This document shows, piece after piece, positions 44,560 to 56,507 of a stretch of 64,000 nucleotides of DNA. The number at the start of each line of letters is the position of its first letter. Within the stretch, counting starts at the first letter, position 1. Below the pieces are notes generated by a model, which worked only from the letters and a program-made list of their open reading frames with translations, made no database searches and had not been told where the DNA came from. The DNA lies in the NCBI GenBank assembly GCA_036346255.1, contig CM070636.1, forward strand, positions 27,721,539 through 27,785,538. Reading direction: 5' to 3'. The stretch is from Ampelocalamus luodianensis (Eukaryota; Streptophyta; Magnoliopsida; Poales; Poaceae). The translations under genes and the position numbers were made by a program.

Positions 44560-45340
44560 CCTTCTAAAGCCCCGACCTCCCAGGGTAAATCATAGCCGTC
44601 TAAGACCACCCCCAGGATAGATCTGAGCCGTAGAGCCGTTTCCGACAAAATCGCTAAGTCCCAGACCTCCTAGAGTAATCTCCGCCGTTAAGGACCTCCC
44701 TGGGTTAGTTTTTAGCCGTTGGATCTAGCCCTGTGTAAAATCTTACACGCTAGGACCTCCCTAGTGTCGATCCTAGCCGTCCGGGACCACCCTGGTTAAA
44801 TCCTGGCCGATAGGACCACTCCTGCGCAAAAAGACCTCCCTGTGGTCATTTTGTAAAGACCACCCCTAAAGACCACCCTTAGGGTCCTCTTTGTAAAAGA
44901 CCACCCCTGGTCTTTTATAAAAGAAAAGCCCCGGACCTCCTCCAAGGTCCTCTTTGCAAAAGACCTCCCTCCGCCTCGATCTAGACCGTTCAGGACCTCC
45001 CCAGATCTGTCTGAGCCGTCCAGATCTCTTTCCGTTAAAATCCTGTCGTGTAGGACCTCCCCGTTGAAATCTTGACCGTCTAGGACCTCCTCTGTAGATT
45101 TAGCCTTAGGACCTCCCCTAGTGCACGGGATCGCCAGATCTTAATCTGACGGTCACGACCTCCGTTAAGCGCGAGGACCTCCTTTGCGTCTTGTTGTGCA
45201 TGCACCGGTCGTGACCGTTAGATCGGATCTCAACGGTCCGGACCTCCCGATCGCGGGAGGAGGTCTTTTGTGCTTGCGTGCGCCGAGTCCGTGGCGTGCG
45301 ATGAGGATCGGCGGCCCGACCTCTCCTTTGTCGTTGATTC
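44560..45340 (+). repeat. GGACCTCC-motif repeat block in LTR D
   Basis: AGGACCTCC or close variants recur more than fifteen times, typically every 30-60 bases, separated by variable '..gccgt..' spacers (for example GACCGTCTAGGACCTCC). LTR C shows the same motif in both its first and last parts. Confidence 0.75.
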
Positions 45341-46377
45341 AATTGGACCTCCAGAGAGCTCGAATTTTTCTAAGTCTTTTATTGTTTTAAATTTCAAAAG
45401 TGCATAACTTTGTCATTTTAGCTTATTTTTGAATGATTCCAGTTGCTGTAGCTCTGTTAGAGTATGAACTTTAATCTGAGAATGAATTTAGGCATTGTTA
45501 TGTAGCAGAAAATGATAGAAACCACATGATCTTGTTTAGTGAAAATAGTGGCTTAGAAATTCATTGAAAATTTGTTAAATGCATAACTTATTCTCTGTTA
45601 TTCCAAACTGAGCAAACTAAGTTTTGTTAAGACCCACTAGGAATGTACTGTAATATAGAATAGGTCTTCATATGATCCTTGTCACTGAAATTAATGATTC
45701 TCTAGTTTTAGAACTTAGAAAAATCATAACTAATTCATTTCAACTCGAAATTGTGCAAACTCAGTTTTGCTGTTGTTAGGATAACCATATCTACCTTCCA
45801 TAAAAATTTCAAGTTCCAGATAATTCTAGAAATTTTTTTCATGAACATAACGAAATTAATTTAATTATGATTTTTCAGTGAAGAGCTTAGATTAGCCATA
45901 ACTTTTCATGCTAAGTCCAAATGAAGTGATTCTTGTTTCTAAAATTGTCTAAAATCAGCCCCTAGCTGCTGTAGAAATTTCATGGGTTTTGGTTGTTCTT
46001 TGCTGCTGAGTTCCTTTTGGTGTTCTTCGTTCTTATCGATTTTTATCGCCTTTTCGCGTTAGGTTCCGAAGAGAACTTTGAACCTGAGCACTCCCCTCTG
46101 CAGCAAGACCAATCCCAGCAAGGCAAGCAGTTTGATCATGTTAATCCCAGTATTTTAAGTATTTATGTTGTTTGCAAATTCTATGTATGCATTGCTAGTT
46201 TGTGTTAAACTATTGTCGTTAGTTGACCTAGTAGATGCATTTCCTTAGGCAAATGATTATTCTCTACTACCATTGAGCCTAGGTTATTGATGTGATTTAG
46301 AGTTCGTGGATGAGCTCTTGTCACTTAGTAGTTGCGAATTAATTGCTTAGCCATGTTAGCTTTCGGTAGAAATGGGC

Positions 46378-46399
46378 GGTTATCGACTTGTCGGTAACC
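46378..46399 (+). promoter_or_regulatory. GGTTATCGAC/GTCGGTAACC hairpin in LTR D
   Basis: A 10-bp inverted repeat with a 2-base loop and one mismatch; exact versions are in LTRs E and F. Followed by ttgatcaca in all three. Confidence 0.55.
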
Positions 46400-46905
46400 T
46401 TGATCACATAAAATTTATTATGATCTATGATTTCAGCCTTGTGCCGTGTCTACTTATGAAAACTAGAACTGAAAACAAAATAATTTAGACTTGGGCACAA
46501 TAGTAAGATGGTGTGATTTTGGGTGTGACTGGAATGGTGCCCGGGTCAACAAGGACCGAACATCTTGTTACACTAAACCAAGCAATTGTACGTGCTAACC
46601 ACACTAGAGGGTATGGGACCTCTCTTGACTAAGTACTTTGGCGTGTATTGGCTTCGGGTCGCAGGAGGTCGCGGAGGATGGTGTTGGGGCATTGTAGTGT
46701 CAGAAAGACTTTACAGTGATGGGATTTGTTGTCTTTCGCTTGCAATGTAGCGTATGGGTTTCTATCCATACGAGCGGCTCGTGGTTGATACACAATATTG
46801 GAAAATGTCTCGTAGGACTTAGCGTGCGGCATACCTTCTAAGTGTGCTTGTGGCTTAAAGGCGATGCAGGTGTGGGTACATTGGTACACCCTGCGCAGGT
46901 TAAAA

Positions 46906-46917
46906 CTATTCGAATAG
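46906..46917 (+). promoter_or_regulatory. CTATTCGAATAG palindrome in LTR D
   Basis: In the block aggttaaaaCTATTCGAATAG, then cctcgtcctaggttatggac. Confidence 0.5.
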
Positions 46918-47240
46918 CCTCGTCCTAGGTTATGGACACGCTTGGCAAGGTCTTTCAAGAGTTAGACTACAACCTTTTAATTAAAACTTGATGGGTGGTG
47001 CGAATCGGGATTAGTGCTATGTTGTGGTGGCTATTGGGATAGTCACTTCGGTGGTTACTTGTATGTATCTTTATTTATTTGTTATTTTGTCAACAAAACA
47101 GATTTGCAAACTTGCTTTTAAATGTATTACATTATTGCAAATAAAGTTGGCTTTGTGCAAAATGAGACATACAACCTCCACTTAAATAAGCTTGCATGTA
47201 GTTTTATGAATAGGTGCGCTATTCCACACGTCGATCTTAC

Positions 47241-47258
47241 GAGTACCTTTGTGTACTC
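47241..47258 (+). promoter_or_regulatory. GAGTAC/GTACTC hairpin in LTR D
   Basis: Perfect 6-bp arms around a 6-base loop, about 420 bases before the LTR end. Confidence 0.45.
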
Positions 47259-47684
47259 GGTTATCTTGCTTAAATATATTTGTTGCAGAGGAAGAAGGTG
47301 AGCTTGAGGGCCTCATACGTGAGTTGTCTTTGTGATAGCTTGCAGGCGTCTAGCTTAGCGGCGGTCGGTTGCCTTGTGGGTGGTGTGGCTAACCTGGTCG
47401 ACTTTTGTTCTAGCCATCTTATGGCACCTTTTACTTCTGCTGTCACTCTTGTATATTGTTCTATCTGGCCGGTCGGCTCTTTTGTAATAACTTTACTTTG
47501 TGTATGTCGTTGTTGAACTTAGTGATGTATGTTGTATGGAAATGATGTGTAATTTTGTGATGATGTGCATATCTGCAATTGCAGGAAGCATATGTCCATC
47601 GAGGCTTAGAATGTTTAATTAGTAACGCTAGAACCATTTGGAGGTTAAGTGTTACTAGTTAAATATTCCAGGTCCTCACAAAGT

Positions 47685-47696
47685 TGGTATCAGAGC
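47685..47696 (+). other. Primer-binding site of element D
   Basis: TGGTATCAGAGC four bases after the LTR, tRNA-iMet type. The following catactgaccgtagaaacccc is shared with element F. Confidence 0.9.
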
Positions 47697-48287
47697 CATA
47701 CTGACCGTAGAAACCCCTAACTTGGTCGCCTATAGGATATTTTGAAAACTTACTATCAAACAGCCCTTGAAAATTTAAGTAAGTTCTCAGATTTTACTCC
47801 TTACCTATCTCAGTTTGCTCATCTCACCTTAATCTCACTTAAGTTTTGAAAAAGTTGTTCCTCTCTTCCTTTCAAAAATTAGCTACTATCGATTAAATTG
47901 GTTTTGGGAGAACCATGAGAGCTTGGAGAAAGAAATTTGGATAGCTAGCTAGTAATTATTATAGGAGGTAGGAAATGAGAGGTTAATTCAACTAAAACTT
48001 GAGGGAATGAAAGGGTAAGAAGTGATATGAAATTAGCTAAATGTCTATACTCTATTAGGTGGTTATACCTTGATTTTTGGGCTGTTTTGAGCTAGAATTT
48101 AGTTCTGAAAGTTTGGGTCTTCTCAAACGATTACTCGTTCTTCCATACGGGTAGTCGTTTCGGGAACTTGATTTGGTGACTTATGGTCTTGTGCTCTTTG
48201 GTGGTTATTCTTGAGCCCTTTTAATTGAGTTTGGATTTCGGTGCTCTTAGGTCTCGAACTGTATCTAACTTGTCTTAGTGAAACAGG
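47697..48287 (+). other. Leader of element D
   Basis: Untranslated leader before the gag ATG; no ORF recognised. Confidence 0.6.
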
Positions 48288-49316
48288 ATGGCAGGTGGGA
48301 CACGTAGTGGTCGGAATCAGCCGGGTAGTCCCGATGAGGAGCTTCCCCCTCCTCCGACCATGGCGGAAGTCCTCATGCAGATCGAACGCAACCGTTCGGA
48401 GGACCGCAGGGGTTGGAGGTTATCGCAAGGAACACCTCGCTCCTCTCGTGCCTCGGATGCGGAGGTGGTCACCAGCCTCGTGGGGACTTGCGGAGTTCTT
48501 CGCACAAAGCCTCCCACCTTCTCCCGGTCCGAGGATCCTTGGACGCGACGGCGGCTGCGTCTCGGTTGAGCGAAGCTCAACGTTGCTCGATGCCGGGAGC
48601 ATGGCGGGCACTTTCGCATCCCATCGGTTGGAGGGTGCGCCTCTCATGGTGGGAGAACTTCCTCGCCATGCAGCCCGCGGGAGACGTGTGGTCTCGTGGG
48701 AGGAGTTCAGTCGGCTTTCCGTCGGGCCCATGTTCCCGCCTACTGATGAAGTGAAGAAGAAGGAGTTCCTTGCGCTCAAGCAGGGCGCAAATGCGGATCG
48801 AGTACCTCCATGAGTTCAACCATCTCGCGAGGTACGCTCCTGCTGAGGTGGCCACTGATGAGGACAAGCAGGAGAAGTTCATGGAGGACTTGTCTGAGGA
48901 GCTTCAGGATAAGCTCTCTATTTTGGACTTCCCCGACTTCCAGACCTTGGTGGACAAGGCCATCGTCGCGAGCACAAGGCGAGCGTGGCGAGTCCCGCAG
49001 CGTAAGTGGGAGGCCCAGCGGTCTACACAGGCCGGCCTCGTTCGTCCCCGAGTTGGGCCTACACCAGGGGCCCGTTCTTTGGCTTCAACACCGCCAAGGC
49101 CTTCGGCACCAGCTCCACGTCCTTCGCAGGCCGTGATTCGATCCACGTCGCGCTGCGATCAAAGAAGAAAGTTGCTCATCGCAACCCCGCGGCCGACGTC
49201 ACCTGCTTCTACTGCCACAACAAGGGCCACTACGCGAGTAGTTGCCCTAAGAAGACTGGAGCGGCCCCTCGTCCTAATGGAGGACACGGGCAAGGGAGTG
49301 GCCACCCACCTGACTA
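48288..49316 (+). pseudogene. Gypsy gag of element D
   Basis: ATG 48288 begins MAGGTRSGRNQPGSPDEELP and continues with PPPPTMAEVLMQIERNRSED, a gag N-terminus shared with element G. The frame is broken several times (near 48420, 48560, 48660 and 48780), yet parts of the gag core are readable in alternating frames (RTKPPTFSRSEDP, WWENFLAMQPAGD, YLHEFNHLARYAPAEVATDE and DLSEELQDKLSILDFPDFQT). An intact CCHC knuckle at 49204-49245 reads CFYCHNKGHYASSC. The frame ends at 49316. Confidence 0.85.
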
Positions 49317-51464
49317 GAAGACCCCGAGCTTGGGGAGCGGCCGAGTCAACCATATCTCGGCTGAGGAGGCACAGGAGGCGCCCGACGTGGTGTTGGGTAC
49401 GCTTCTTGTCAATTTACGTCCTGCTACAATTTTATTTGACTCTGGAGCTTCGCATTCTTTTATTTCGAGGTCATTTGCGGTTGATAGTGGTCTCCACTGT
49501 GTTCCTTTGGGGGTTCCACTACTTATTCGCTCTCCGGGTTCGGAAATGAGAGCTGACCAAGTGTGCCGGGACGCTCCTATCCACATCGAAGGAGTGGGAT
49601 TCTTGGCGAGTCTTGTCCTACTCGATTCGGCGCGCTTGGATGTGATTCTTGGCATGAATTGGTTGTCCCAACACTTGGGGCAAATCGATTGTGCCAGGAA
49701 GGTTGTCTACGTCACCAGTCCTTCAGGCGAACAGGTTGGGTTTTCACCGCAGTTGCGAGAACCCCATCTTTATGCCCTTGAAGCAAAGCCAGCATTGGAG
49801 ATTCGCGATGTCCCCACTGTGTGTGACTTCGCGGATGTCTTTCCTGAAGACTTGCCTGGGATACCTCCCGTTCGAGACCTGGAGTTCGTGATAGAGTTGC
49901 TGCCCGGTATCGCCCCTATTTCAAAGAGGCCGTATCGCATGCCTCCTAATGAGTTGGAGGAGCTGAAGAAGCAACTAGGTGAGCTGCAAGAGAAGGGTTT
50001 CATTCATCCTAGCTCATCTCCTTAGGGTTGTCCCGTTATCTTTGTGAAGAAGAAGGACAAGACCCTGCGCATGTGTGTTGATTACCGTCCGCTTAATTAG
50101 GTGACGGTGAAGAACAAGTATCCTTTGCCCCGTATCGATGATCTTTTCGATCAGTTGAATGGAGCACGTGTCTTCTCCAAGATTGACTTGAGATTGGGCT
50201 ATCATCAAGTCAGGATCAGGACCGAGGATATTCCGAAGACGGCCTTTGCTACTCGTTATGATCTTTACGAGTACACCGTCATGTCTTTTGGCTTGACTAA
50301 TGCTCCTGCTTTATTCATGAACCTTATGAACTCGGTATTCATGGAGTATCTGGATAGGTTCATGGTGGTATTCATTGATGATATCCTTATCTACTCCAAG
50401 AGTGAAGAAGAGCATGCTGAGCATCTTAAGCTTGTGTTGGGCAAGCCATGAGCACCAGCGTATCAGATGCGAAATTCAGCAAGTGTGCGTTCTGGTTGAA
50501 GGAAGTGGCGTTCTTGGGCCATGTTCTTTCCGTAGGAGGTGTGGCTGTGGACCCTAGCAAGGTCAGTGATGTGCTATCTTGGGTCAGCCAAGTCGGTCAA
50601 CGATGTGCGGAGTTTTCTTGGTTTGGTGGCTACTATCGCGCTTTATCGAGAATTTCTCCAAGATTGCGAAGCTTATGACCGAATTGCTCAAGAAAGATAA
50701 GAAGTTTGAGTGGTCCACTGCTTGTGATGTGAGTTTTCAGGAACTCAAGAAGCGGTTGACTTCAGCCCCAGTTCTTGTTCTCCCTGATATTCACAAGAGT
50801 TTTGATATCTATTGTGATGCTTCTCGTCCGTGGTCTTGGTTGTGTTCTTATGCGGGAAGGCAAGGTAGTGGCCTATGCATCGCGGATTGAGGCCTCATGA
50901 ACTCAATTATCCTACTCACGACTTGGAGTTAGTCTGTGGTTCATGCACTCAAGATTTGGCGCATTATCCGATTGGTAACCGTTGTAGAGGTGTATTCGAC
51001 CACAAGAGCTTGAAGTACTCGTTCACTCAGCCAGATCTGAACCTCAGGCAAAGAAGATGGTTGGAGTTGATCAAAGATTATGATATGGGCATTCAGTATC
51101 ATCCGGGCAAGGCCAATGTCGTTGCGGATGCACTCAGTCGGAAGGTGTATTGCAACATGTTGATGCTCCAAGAGCAGCAGTCTACCCTTATTTCAGAATT
51201 TCAGCGCCTCAATTTGGGCTTGACCGAGCACGGTTCTCTTACTACCTTGGTTGTGCAGCCAACCTTGGTGGATCAGATCAAGGCCGCACAGGAGACAGAT
51301 GTTGGTGTGAGTCAAATCAAGCAGAATATCAAGGATGGGGCAGCCAAGTGCTTTTCAGAGGATGAGCACGGAGTTGTATGGTTTGGGCAGCGTCTTGTGG
51401 TTCCGAAGGTCATGGCATTGCGGGATTTGATTCTCCGCGAAGCTCATGACTCTCCTTTGTCTAT
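49317..51464 (+). pseudogene. Gypsy pol of element D, cut in integrase
   Basis: The protease (DSG at 49438-49446, in LFDSGASHSFISRSFAV) and linker are open from 49330 to 50025. A TAG at 50023 replaces Trp in the reverse-transcriptase entry (SSSP-stop-GCPVIF), and another TAG lies at 50098. Reverse transcriptase follows with MCVDYRP, VKNKYPLPRIDDLFDQLNGA and FIDD at 50371-50382, frameshifts near 50450, 50600 and 50640, then RNase H (about 50800-51140, LRQRRWLELIKDYDMGIQYH; KANVVADALSRKV). The integrase zinc-binding start is cut after EAHDSPLSIV at 51464 by the LTR of E. Protease-RT-RNase H-integrase order gives Ty3/gypsy. Confidence 0.88.
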
Positions 51465-54450
51465 TGTAACAACCCCAAATTAGGGTTTGTATTTTAAATG
51501 TATAAAAATATTAAAGATTAAAACTTTTGTTGTATCTCTTGGTCATGCTCTTGGTTTTCTACAAACTTGTGCATAATTTTAAATTTTTGATGTTGGTATT
51601 AAAGTTTGTGTGGAGATTTCAAATTCTTAAACTTAAATTCCATTTCTATTTGAATTCCAGAAAAATGTGTCAATGAAAGTTTCCAAAAATAATTTATTCA
51701 AATACTAGATCATTTATACTAAATTGTAATTATTTTTACCAAATTTTTAGAAGTGTTTTTGACTTCACTAAAATTCAAATGAAATTCCAAATACAGATTT
51801 GAAAGTAATTTAATTCTAACAAATTTTAATATAAAAAATGTTTAAAATAATTTTTCCTAAGTCCCTTGTGAACCTGAGAATGCCCACAAAAATTTTTAGA
51901 AGTTTTCGAATTTTATTTCTATTTCAATCAGATAGGTCAAACTTGCTTATTTTCGGTCAAATACTAAAACCTTAATTCTAAAACCTAACCCGCGCACTGT
52001 TCCTCCGACCGGACCCGAGCCGAACCCTGACCGCACCAGACCCACTCGCCCGAGCCACCTCCTCCCCCTCTCACTTACCTGAGGGCCCCGCTCGCCAGGC
52101 CTTCTCTTCCACGGCAGCACACACGCGGCTCCCGCCCGAGCGCACCGCTCGCCAGCTCCGTCGCCGCATGCTCGCCACGCACCACGCACGGTCACCACCG
52201 CCCTTGCCGTGAGCCCCGCTGAGTGCATCGCCTTATCTTCTCCACGCTCCTTCCCTACCATTTCATCCCCTCCCTTCCTCCTTTTCTCCAACGAAGGAGA
52301 AGCGCCGTCCGCCCCGTCTTCCTCGCGCCCGGCAGCCGCTCGCCGCTCCGGCCCCGACGAGCCCCACCGCGATTCACCGCACCCTGAGCACCGGAGCGTC
52401 TCCCTCAACCTTCCCCAACTGTCGATTGCAGCGCTCCCTCACCCGGCCGTCGCCCCCGCGACACCATCGTCCTACCGCCAGGAACTCCCGCCGCCAGCAC
52501 GTCTCGACACCGGCCCACCTCCACGGCTTGTCCAGGCGAGTTTCCCTGACCCTCCTCGTGCTTGTGCGACCTAGTTGCCCTCCTCCCTCACCCGTGCACC
52601 ACCGCGCCTCTCCTTCTCCAGGTCCGACTGCTGCTCACCATGGCCGCACCACCTCGAGTCGCCTCCGGAGCTCCCACCTCCGATTCCTTCCGCCTGGAGC
52701 TCCGCCCCAATGCCTCGACGCCTCCCCGCCGCCCTAGACCACCACCACCGCGAGCCTCCTCGCGCCGCCCCTCGCTCCCGTCGCCGGCCCGCTCCGGAAC
52801 TTCCCCGCCTCCACCGACCGCATGGTGAGCTTCCTACCACCTCCCTCAAGCCCATGCTCACCTCCCCTTCTCCTCTCCTCCCTCCGGCCGCCGTCACCTC
52901 CACAAGGCCGCCGCACCCGGCCGCTTCCGACGCCGCTGCCGCCTACTCGGTGCCGCCCGGCCCAGCCGCCTCCTTGGCTTCCTCCTCACCAAAGAACCCG
53001 TTTCACCGACCTTCGCCGCCGCTGGCGCCCGGCTCCTCCTCTGCCCCTGGATGCGCCTCCTTCTCCCTCTCTGTTCTCTCTCTCACTCTCTATGACAGTG
53101 GGCCCCTCTTGTAAAACCATCTGAATGACTATTAACAAGTGATGTAACTACTAATTGTAACACTAATCAAGTGACAAAAGCAAAAATTGAAATTTCGTTG
53201 AATGATTAGGCTCGACTTTCCTTTTGAAGTTGCTCTCTTGCTTAATAGTTGAGCGGATCGATGTTGAGATGAACTCAATTAAATTAGCTAACCTGAAAGA
53301 TTATGTCTGAATGAAATTTGGCTAGTCACTTTCCAATACAAGTGATTAAGAAAAGTTGTTGAATCAATTAGTTAAGAGTATTGTGATCTCTCAAGGATAT
53401 GCTTAAACAATTACACAGTTGATCCAGTAAGAAGTTTAGCTATCAGGCTCTTGGATAAACGAACAGGGAAGTATACTAGCTGAAAATCTGCAATTAGCTG
53501 ACAACAGAGAGCAATCATCTATGTTTGTTGAAGTGTTAGTCCTAAAAGAAAAGATGTTTAGAAAGAAATTTTGGATTGTCTTTGTAAACCGCATGCCAAA
53601 GATCATCTTATGATAGCAATTTTTTGTGTTTCTCATCTAAGTCATGCAATGGAAATAGATAATCTGAAAGTGGAACTATGTTTGTAGTAGCACTTTAGTT
53701 CATATAGTTGTGTTGTTGTAAGTTGTATAAATATTTTCATGAGGTTTCGGTTTGGTCGATAGGCTTTTCTTTGTGTAAGTGGTGTTGTCAATAATTCATT
53801 TAATGGTTAGGCTAGAATAGGTTAGTAGGTAACTAGAGCCCAATGCGGATAATTGTTGTGCACACGATCACCATCAAAGTCTGCCGAAAGAATAGATTAT
53901 ATAAGAGGATTGTTTTTGACTGTATGATTATCGTGGAAAATAAGTGAGTTTGGAAAGAACAGTAATAAGAAATCCTAACTAATTTAAATAAACCTCAAAT
54001 CAATTATTTTTGTTCCTAAATTTCATAATCATCTTTCGTGTTGTCAATTTTTTTGGATACTTTTGGAATCTTGGTGTTTATTCGCTGTTTTCGCTTTGGC
54101 AGTTTTTACCGTTAGATGATGTTGGTATCGAGAGCGATCCTCTGCAACAAGTCGAATATCTCAAACAAGGCAAAGGCAAGCAGTTTGATCATATCCACTC
54201 AATCCCATTACTTTTAAAATCTAATACTTTGTTTTACTCGTACGTATGCATGCTTTTGTGTTAATGATTAATTTTGTCGATTAGAGGTAGTTAATCCCAT
54301 TGCATTGTTGCCTCGAAAATTGTTCACCCGCCACTACCTTAGGAATATTATTCTCTTGGTGAATTAGAGCCGGTGAATGATTTAGGGCCTTTTATTTGTC
54401 TTTACGATTTAATGCTTAGCAATGCTTAGATACTAGAGGTAGAATTGGGC

Positions 54451-54473
54451 GGTTATCGACTTAGTCGATAACC
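54451..54473 (+). promoter_or_regulatory. GGTTATCGAC/GTCGATAACC hairpin in LTR E
   Basis: Perfect 10-bp inverted repeat with a 3-base loop. Confidence 0.55.
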
Positions 54474-54987
54474 TTGATCACACAAACTTATTATAACTTT
54501 ATATTTCAGCCTCTGTGCTATGATTACTTGTGAAAACTAAAAACTAAAAACAAAATGATTTCGACTTGGGCACAATGGTAAGATGGTGTGCTTTTGGGTG
54601 TGACTGGAATGGTGCCCGAGTCAATTAAGGACCGAACATCTTGTGAGTACACATTATCCAGCATTTTTGTGTGCTAACCACACTAGAGTATATGGGACCT
54701 CTCTTGACTTAGTACTTTGGCGTGTATTGGCTCCGAGTCGCAGGAGGTCGCAGGAGGGATGGTGTTGGGAGCATGGTAGTTGTCCGAAAAGCTTTTTCTG
54801 AGTGGGTAGTTGTCTTTCGGCTTTACCATGTAAGCGTATGGATTTCTATCCATACGGCGGCTCAAGTTAATACACAATATTGGAAAACGTCTCGTAGGAC
54901 TTAGCCAGTGCAAGATACCTTCGAAGTGTGTTTTGGCTTAAAAGCGATGCTGAAGTGTGGATACGATGGTACACCCGCAGGTTAAAA

Positions 54988-54999
54988 CTATTCGAATAG
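54988..54999 (+). promoter_or_regulatory. CTATTCGAATAG palindrome in LTR E
   Basis: In gttaaaaCTATTCGAATAG followed by cctcgccctaggttatggac. Confidence 0.5.
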
Positions 55000-55334
55000 C
55001 CTCGCCCTAGGTTATGGACACGCTTGGGTAAGCTTTTCAAGAGTTAGACTACAACCTTTTAATTAAAACTTGATGGATTGGTATGAGCGGGTGTTCATAC
55101 TATTGTTGTGATGGCCAATGGGTTGGTCATCTCCGTGATGTCTTTGTCACTACTTCTTTGTATCGCTGTTATTTCGCAAATAAAATTTGAATTGTTAAAC
55201 CGCCTTCAAAACTATTACATTATTGCAAAAGAAAAGCGGCTTTATGCTAAAAATAAGTCAAGAGCCCTCCACTTAAATAAAGCTTGCATGTAGTTAAATT
55301 ATAGGTGCATTACCCTTACACGTCGGTCTTGCGT

Positions 55335-55357
55335 AGTACAAAAATAATTTTTGTACT
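55335..55357 (+). promoter_or_regulatory. AGTAC.../...GTACT hairpin in LTR E
   Basis: AGTACAAAAA pairs with TTTTTGTACT, an extended 10-bp perfect stem in the place occupied by GAGTAC/GTACTC in other LTRs. Confidence 0.5.
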
Positions 55358-55758
55358 CGGATGCTTTGCTTAATGTTTTGTTGCAGAGGAAGAAGGTGAG
55401 CCCCAAGGGCTTCCCTTTTGTGAGATGCGCTGGGTTTGACGACTAGCTTATGCGGCCGGTTGGTTGCCTTGTGGGTAAAGGCACACTAATTGGCTCTTTT
55501 ATTTATTGCCATCTTATGGCTTTTGCTTCCGTTGTGTAGTTTGTTATTTTATCTTGTAATTTCAATCTGTTGTATATTATGAAGTTGATATTGTAACCTC
55601 TTGTTGTATGGAATTGATACATGATTTTGTAACGGGGTGTGTATACTGCATTTCTGGGAAGTATACATATCCTGAGGCTTGGTTTATTTGAATTGTGATG
55701 CTAGGGTCAATGGAAGGCTAAGCATTACAAGTCGAATAAACCGGGGTCCTCACAAAGT

Positions 55759-55770
55759 TGGTATCAGAGC
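55759..55770 (+). other. Primer-binding site of element E
   Basis: TGGTATCAGAGC four bases after the LTR. Confidence 0.9.
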
Positions 55771-56507
55771 TGTGCTGACCGTAGAAACCCCTAGCTTGGT
55801 CGTCATTAGGATATTTTGAAAAGCTTATTTTCAAAATGTCAAATGGTTTATGAAAACTTAAGTAAGTTCTCAGATTTTACTCCTTACCTATCTTAGCTTG
55901 CTCATCTCGTCTTATTCTTGTTGAGTTTTTGAAAAAGTTGTTCCCCTCTCTTCTCATTTCAATGTTAGTTGGTTATCGGTTAAATTCGGTTTGGGGAATA
56001 ATGAGAGTTGAAAATATGAGGTGTTGGTTGTTATTTAGTGAAGATTTGAAGCACTCGGAGTTGAAGCACTCATCTCGAAGCTCGTATACAAGATCTGGAC
56101 AGCAAGTACAAGTTTCGGACTGCAAGCACTTAGTTCGTCGTTAGGGTTAAAAATGAGATGATAAATCAACTAAAACTCATGGGATTAAAAGGGTAAGATG
56201 TGATATTAGATGGCTAGTGCCTAATGCACCCTTATATGGTTTTTGCCATGCCTTTTTGATGCGTTAGAACTTGAGTTGCGTTCTAAAATGTTATCATCCT
56301 AAACGATTGCTCGTTCGTTCAATACGAGTTAGTCGTACCGGGAAGCAAATCTTTTGCTTTGTGGTTTTGCACTGGTCTTATGTTTTCTTACAAATATTTG
56401 GAGTTCATTTCTCGCTTGTTATGTGTTTGCAATCGGGTTAGGGTAATGTCTGTTTCTCCTAATCGATGCCTTGCTTCAAGATTAAGTTAGGGTTATTCTT
56501 AGAATAT
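55771..56507 (+). other. Leader of element E, truncated by F
   Basis: Shares its first 60 bases with the leaders of D and F (gctgaccgtagaaacccct...). No gag is reached: LTR F begins at 56508 after aatat. Confidence 0.75.

Larger units (their letters stand above)
42842..47680 (+). mobile_element. 5' LTR of gypsy element D
   Basis: Starts TGTAACATCCCAATTTTGGG at 42842 inside pol of C and ends GGTCCTCACA at 47680, just before a primer-binding site; 4,839 bp. The site identifies it as a 5' LTR, not the 3' LTR of C. It has a GGACCTCC-rich block (44560-45340), the GGTTATCGAC hairpin (46378-46399), CTATTCGAATAG (46906-46917) and GAGTAC...GTACTC (47241-47258). The five bases before it are tggac; the matching duplication would lie beyond the window. 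Same family as LTR F. Confidence 0.9.
51465..55754 (+). mobile_element. 5' LTR of gypsy element E
   Basis: Starts TGTAACAACCCC at 51465 inside the pol of D (preceding bases tctat) and ends GGTCCTCACA at 55754, followed by a primer-binding site; 4,290 bp. A GC-rich block (about 51,990-53,100) sits between AT-rich stretches. The modules GGTTATCGAC...GTCGATAACC (54451-54473), CTATTCGAATAG (54988-54999) and the AGTAC hairpin (55335-55357) are present. A closely matching second copy starts at 61744. Confidence 0.9.

Noticed and set aside
42842..47680. LTR D as the 3' LTR of element C
   Set aside because: It starts inside the pol frame of C, not after a polypurine tract, is followed by its own primer-binding site and leader, and its start differs from LTR C after the first 17 or so bases.
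52209..53114. Pro/Ser/Arg-rich ORFs in the GC-rich block of LTR E (and 62058-62789)
   Set aside because: Overlapping ORFs in several frames on both strands, low complexity, no domain, and frame not kept between the two LTR copies.
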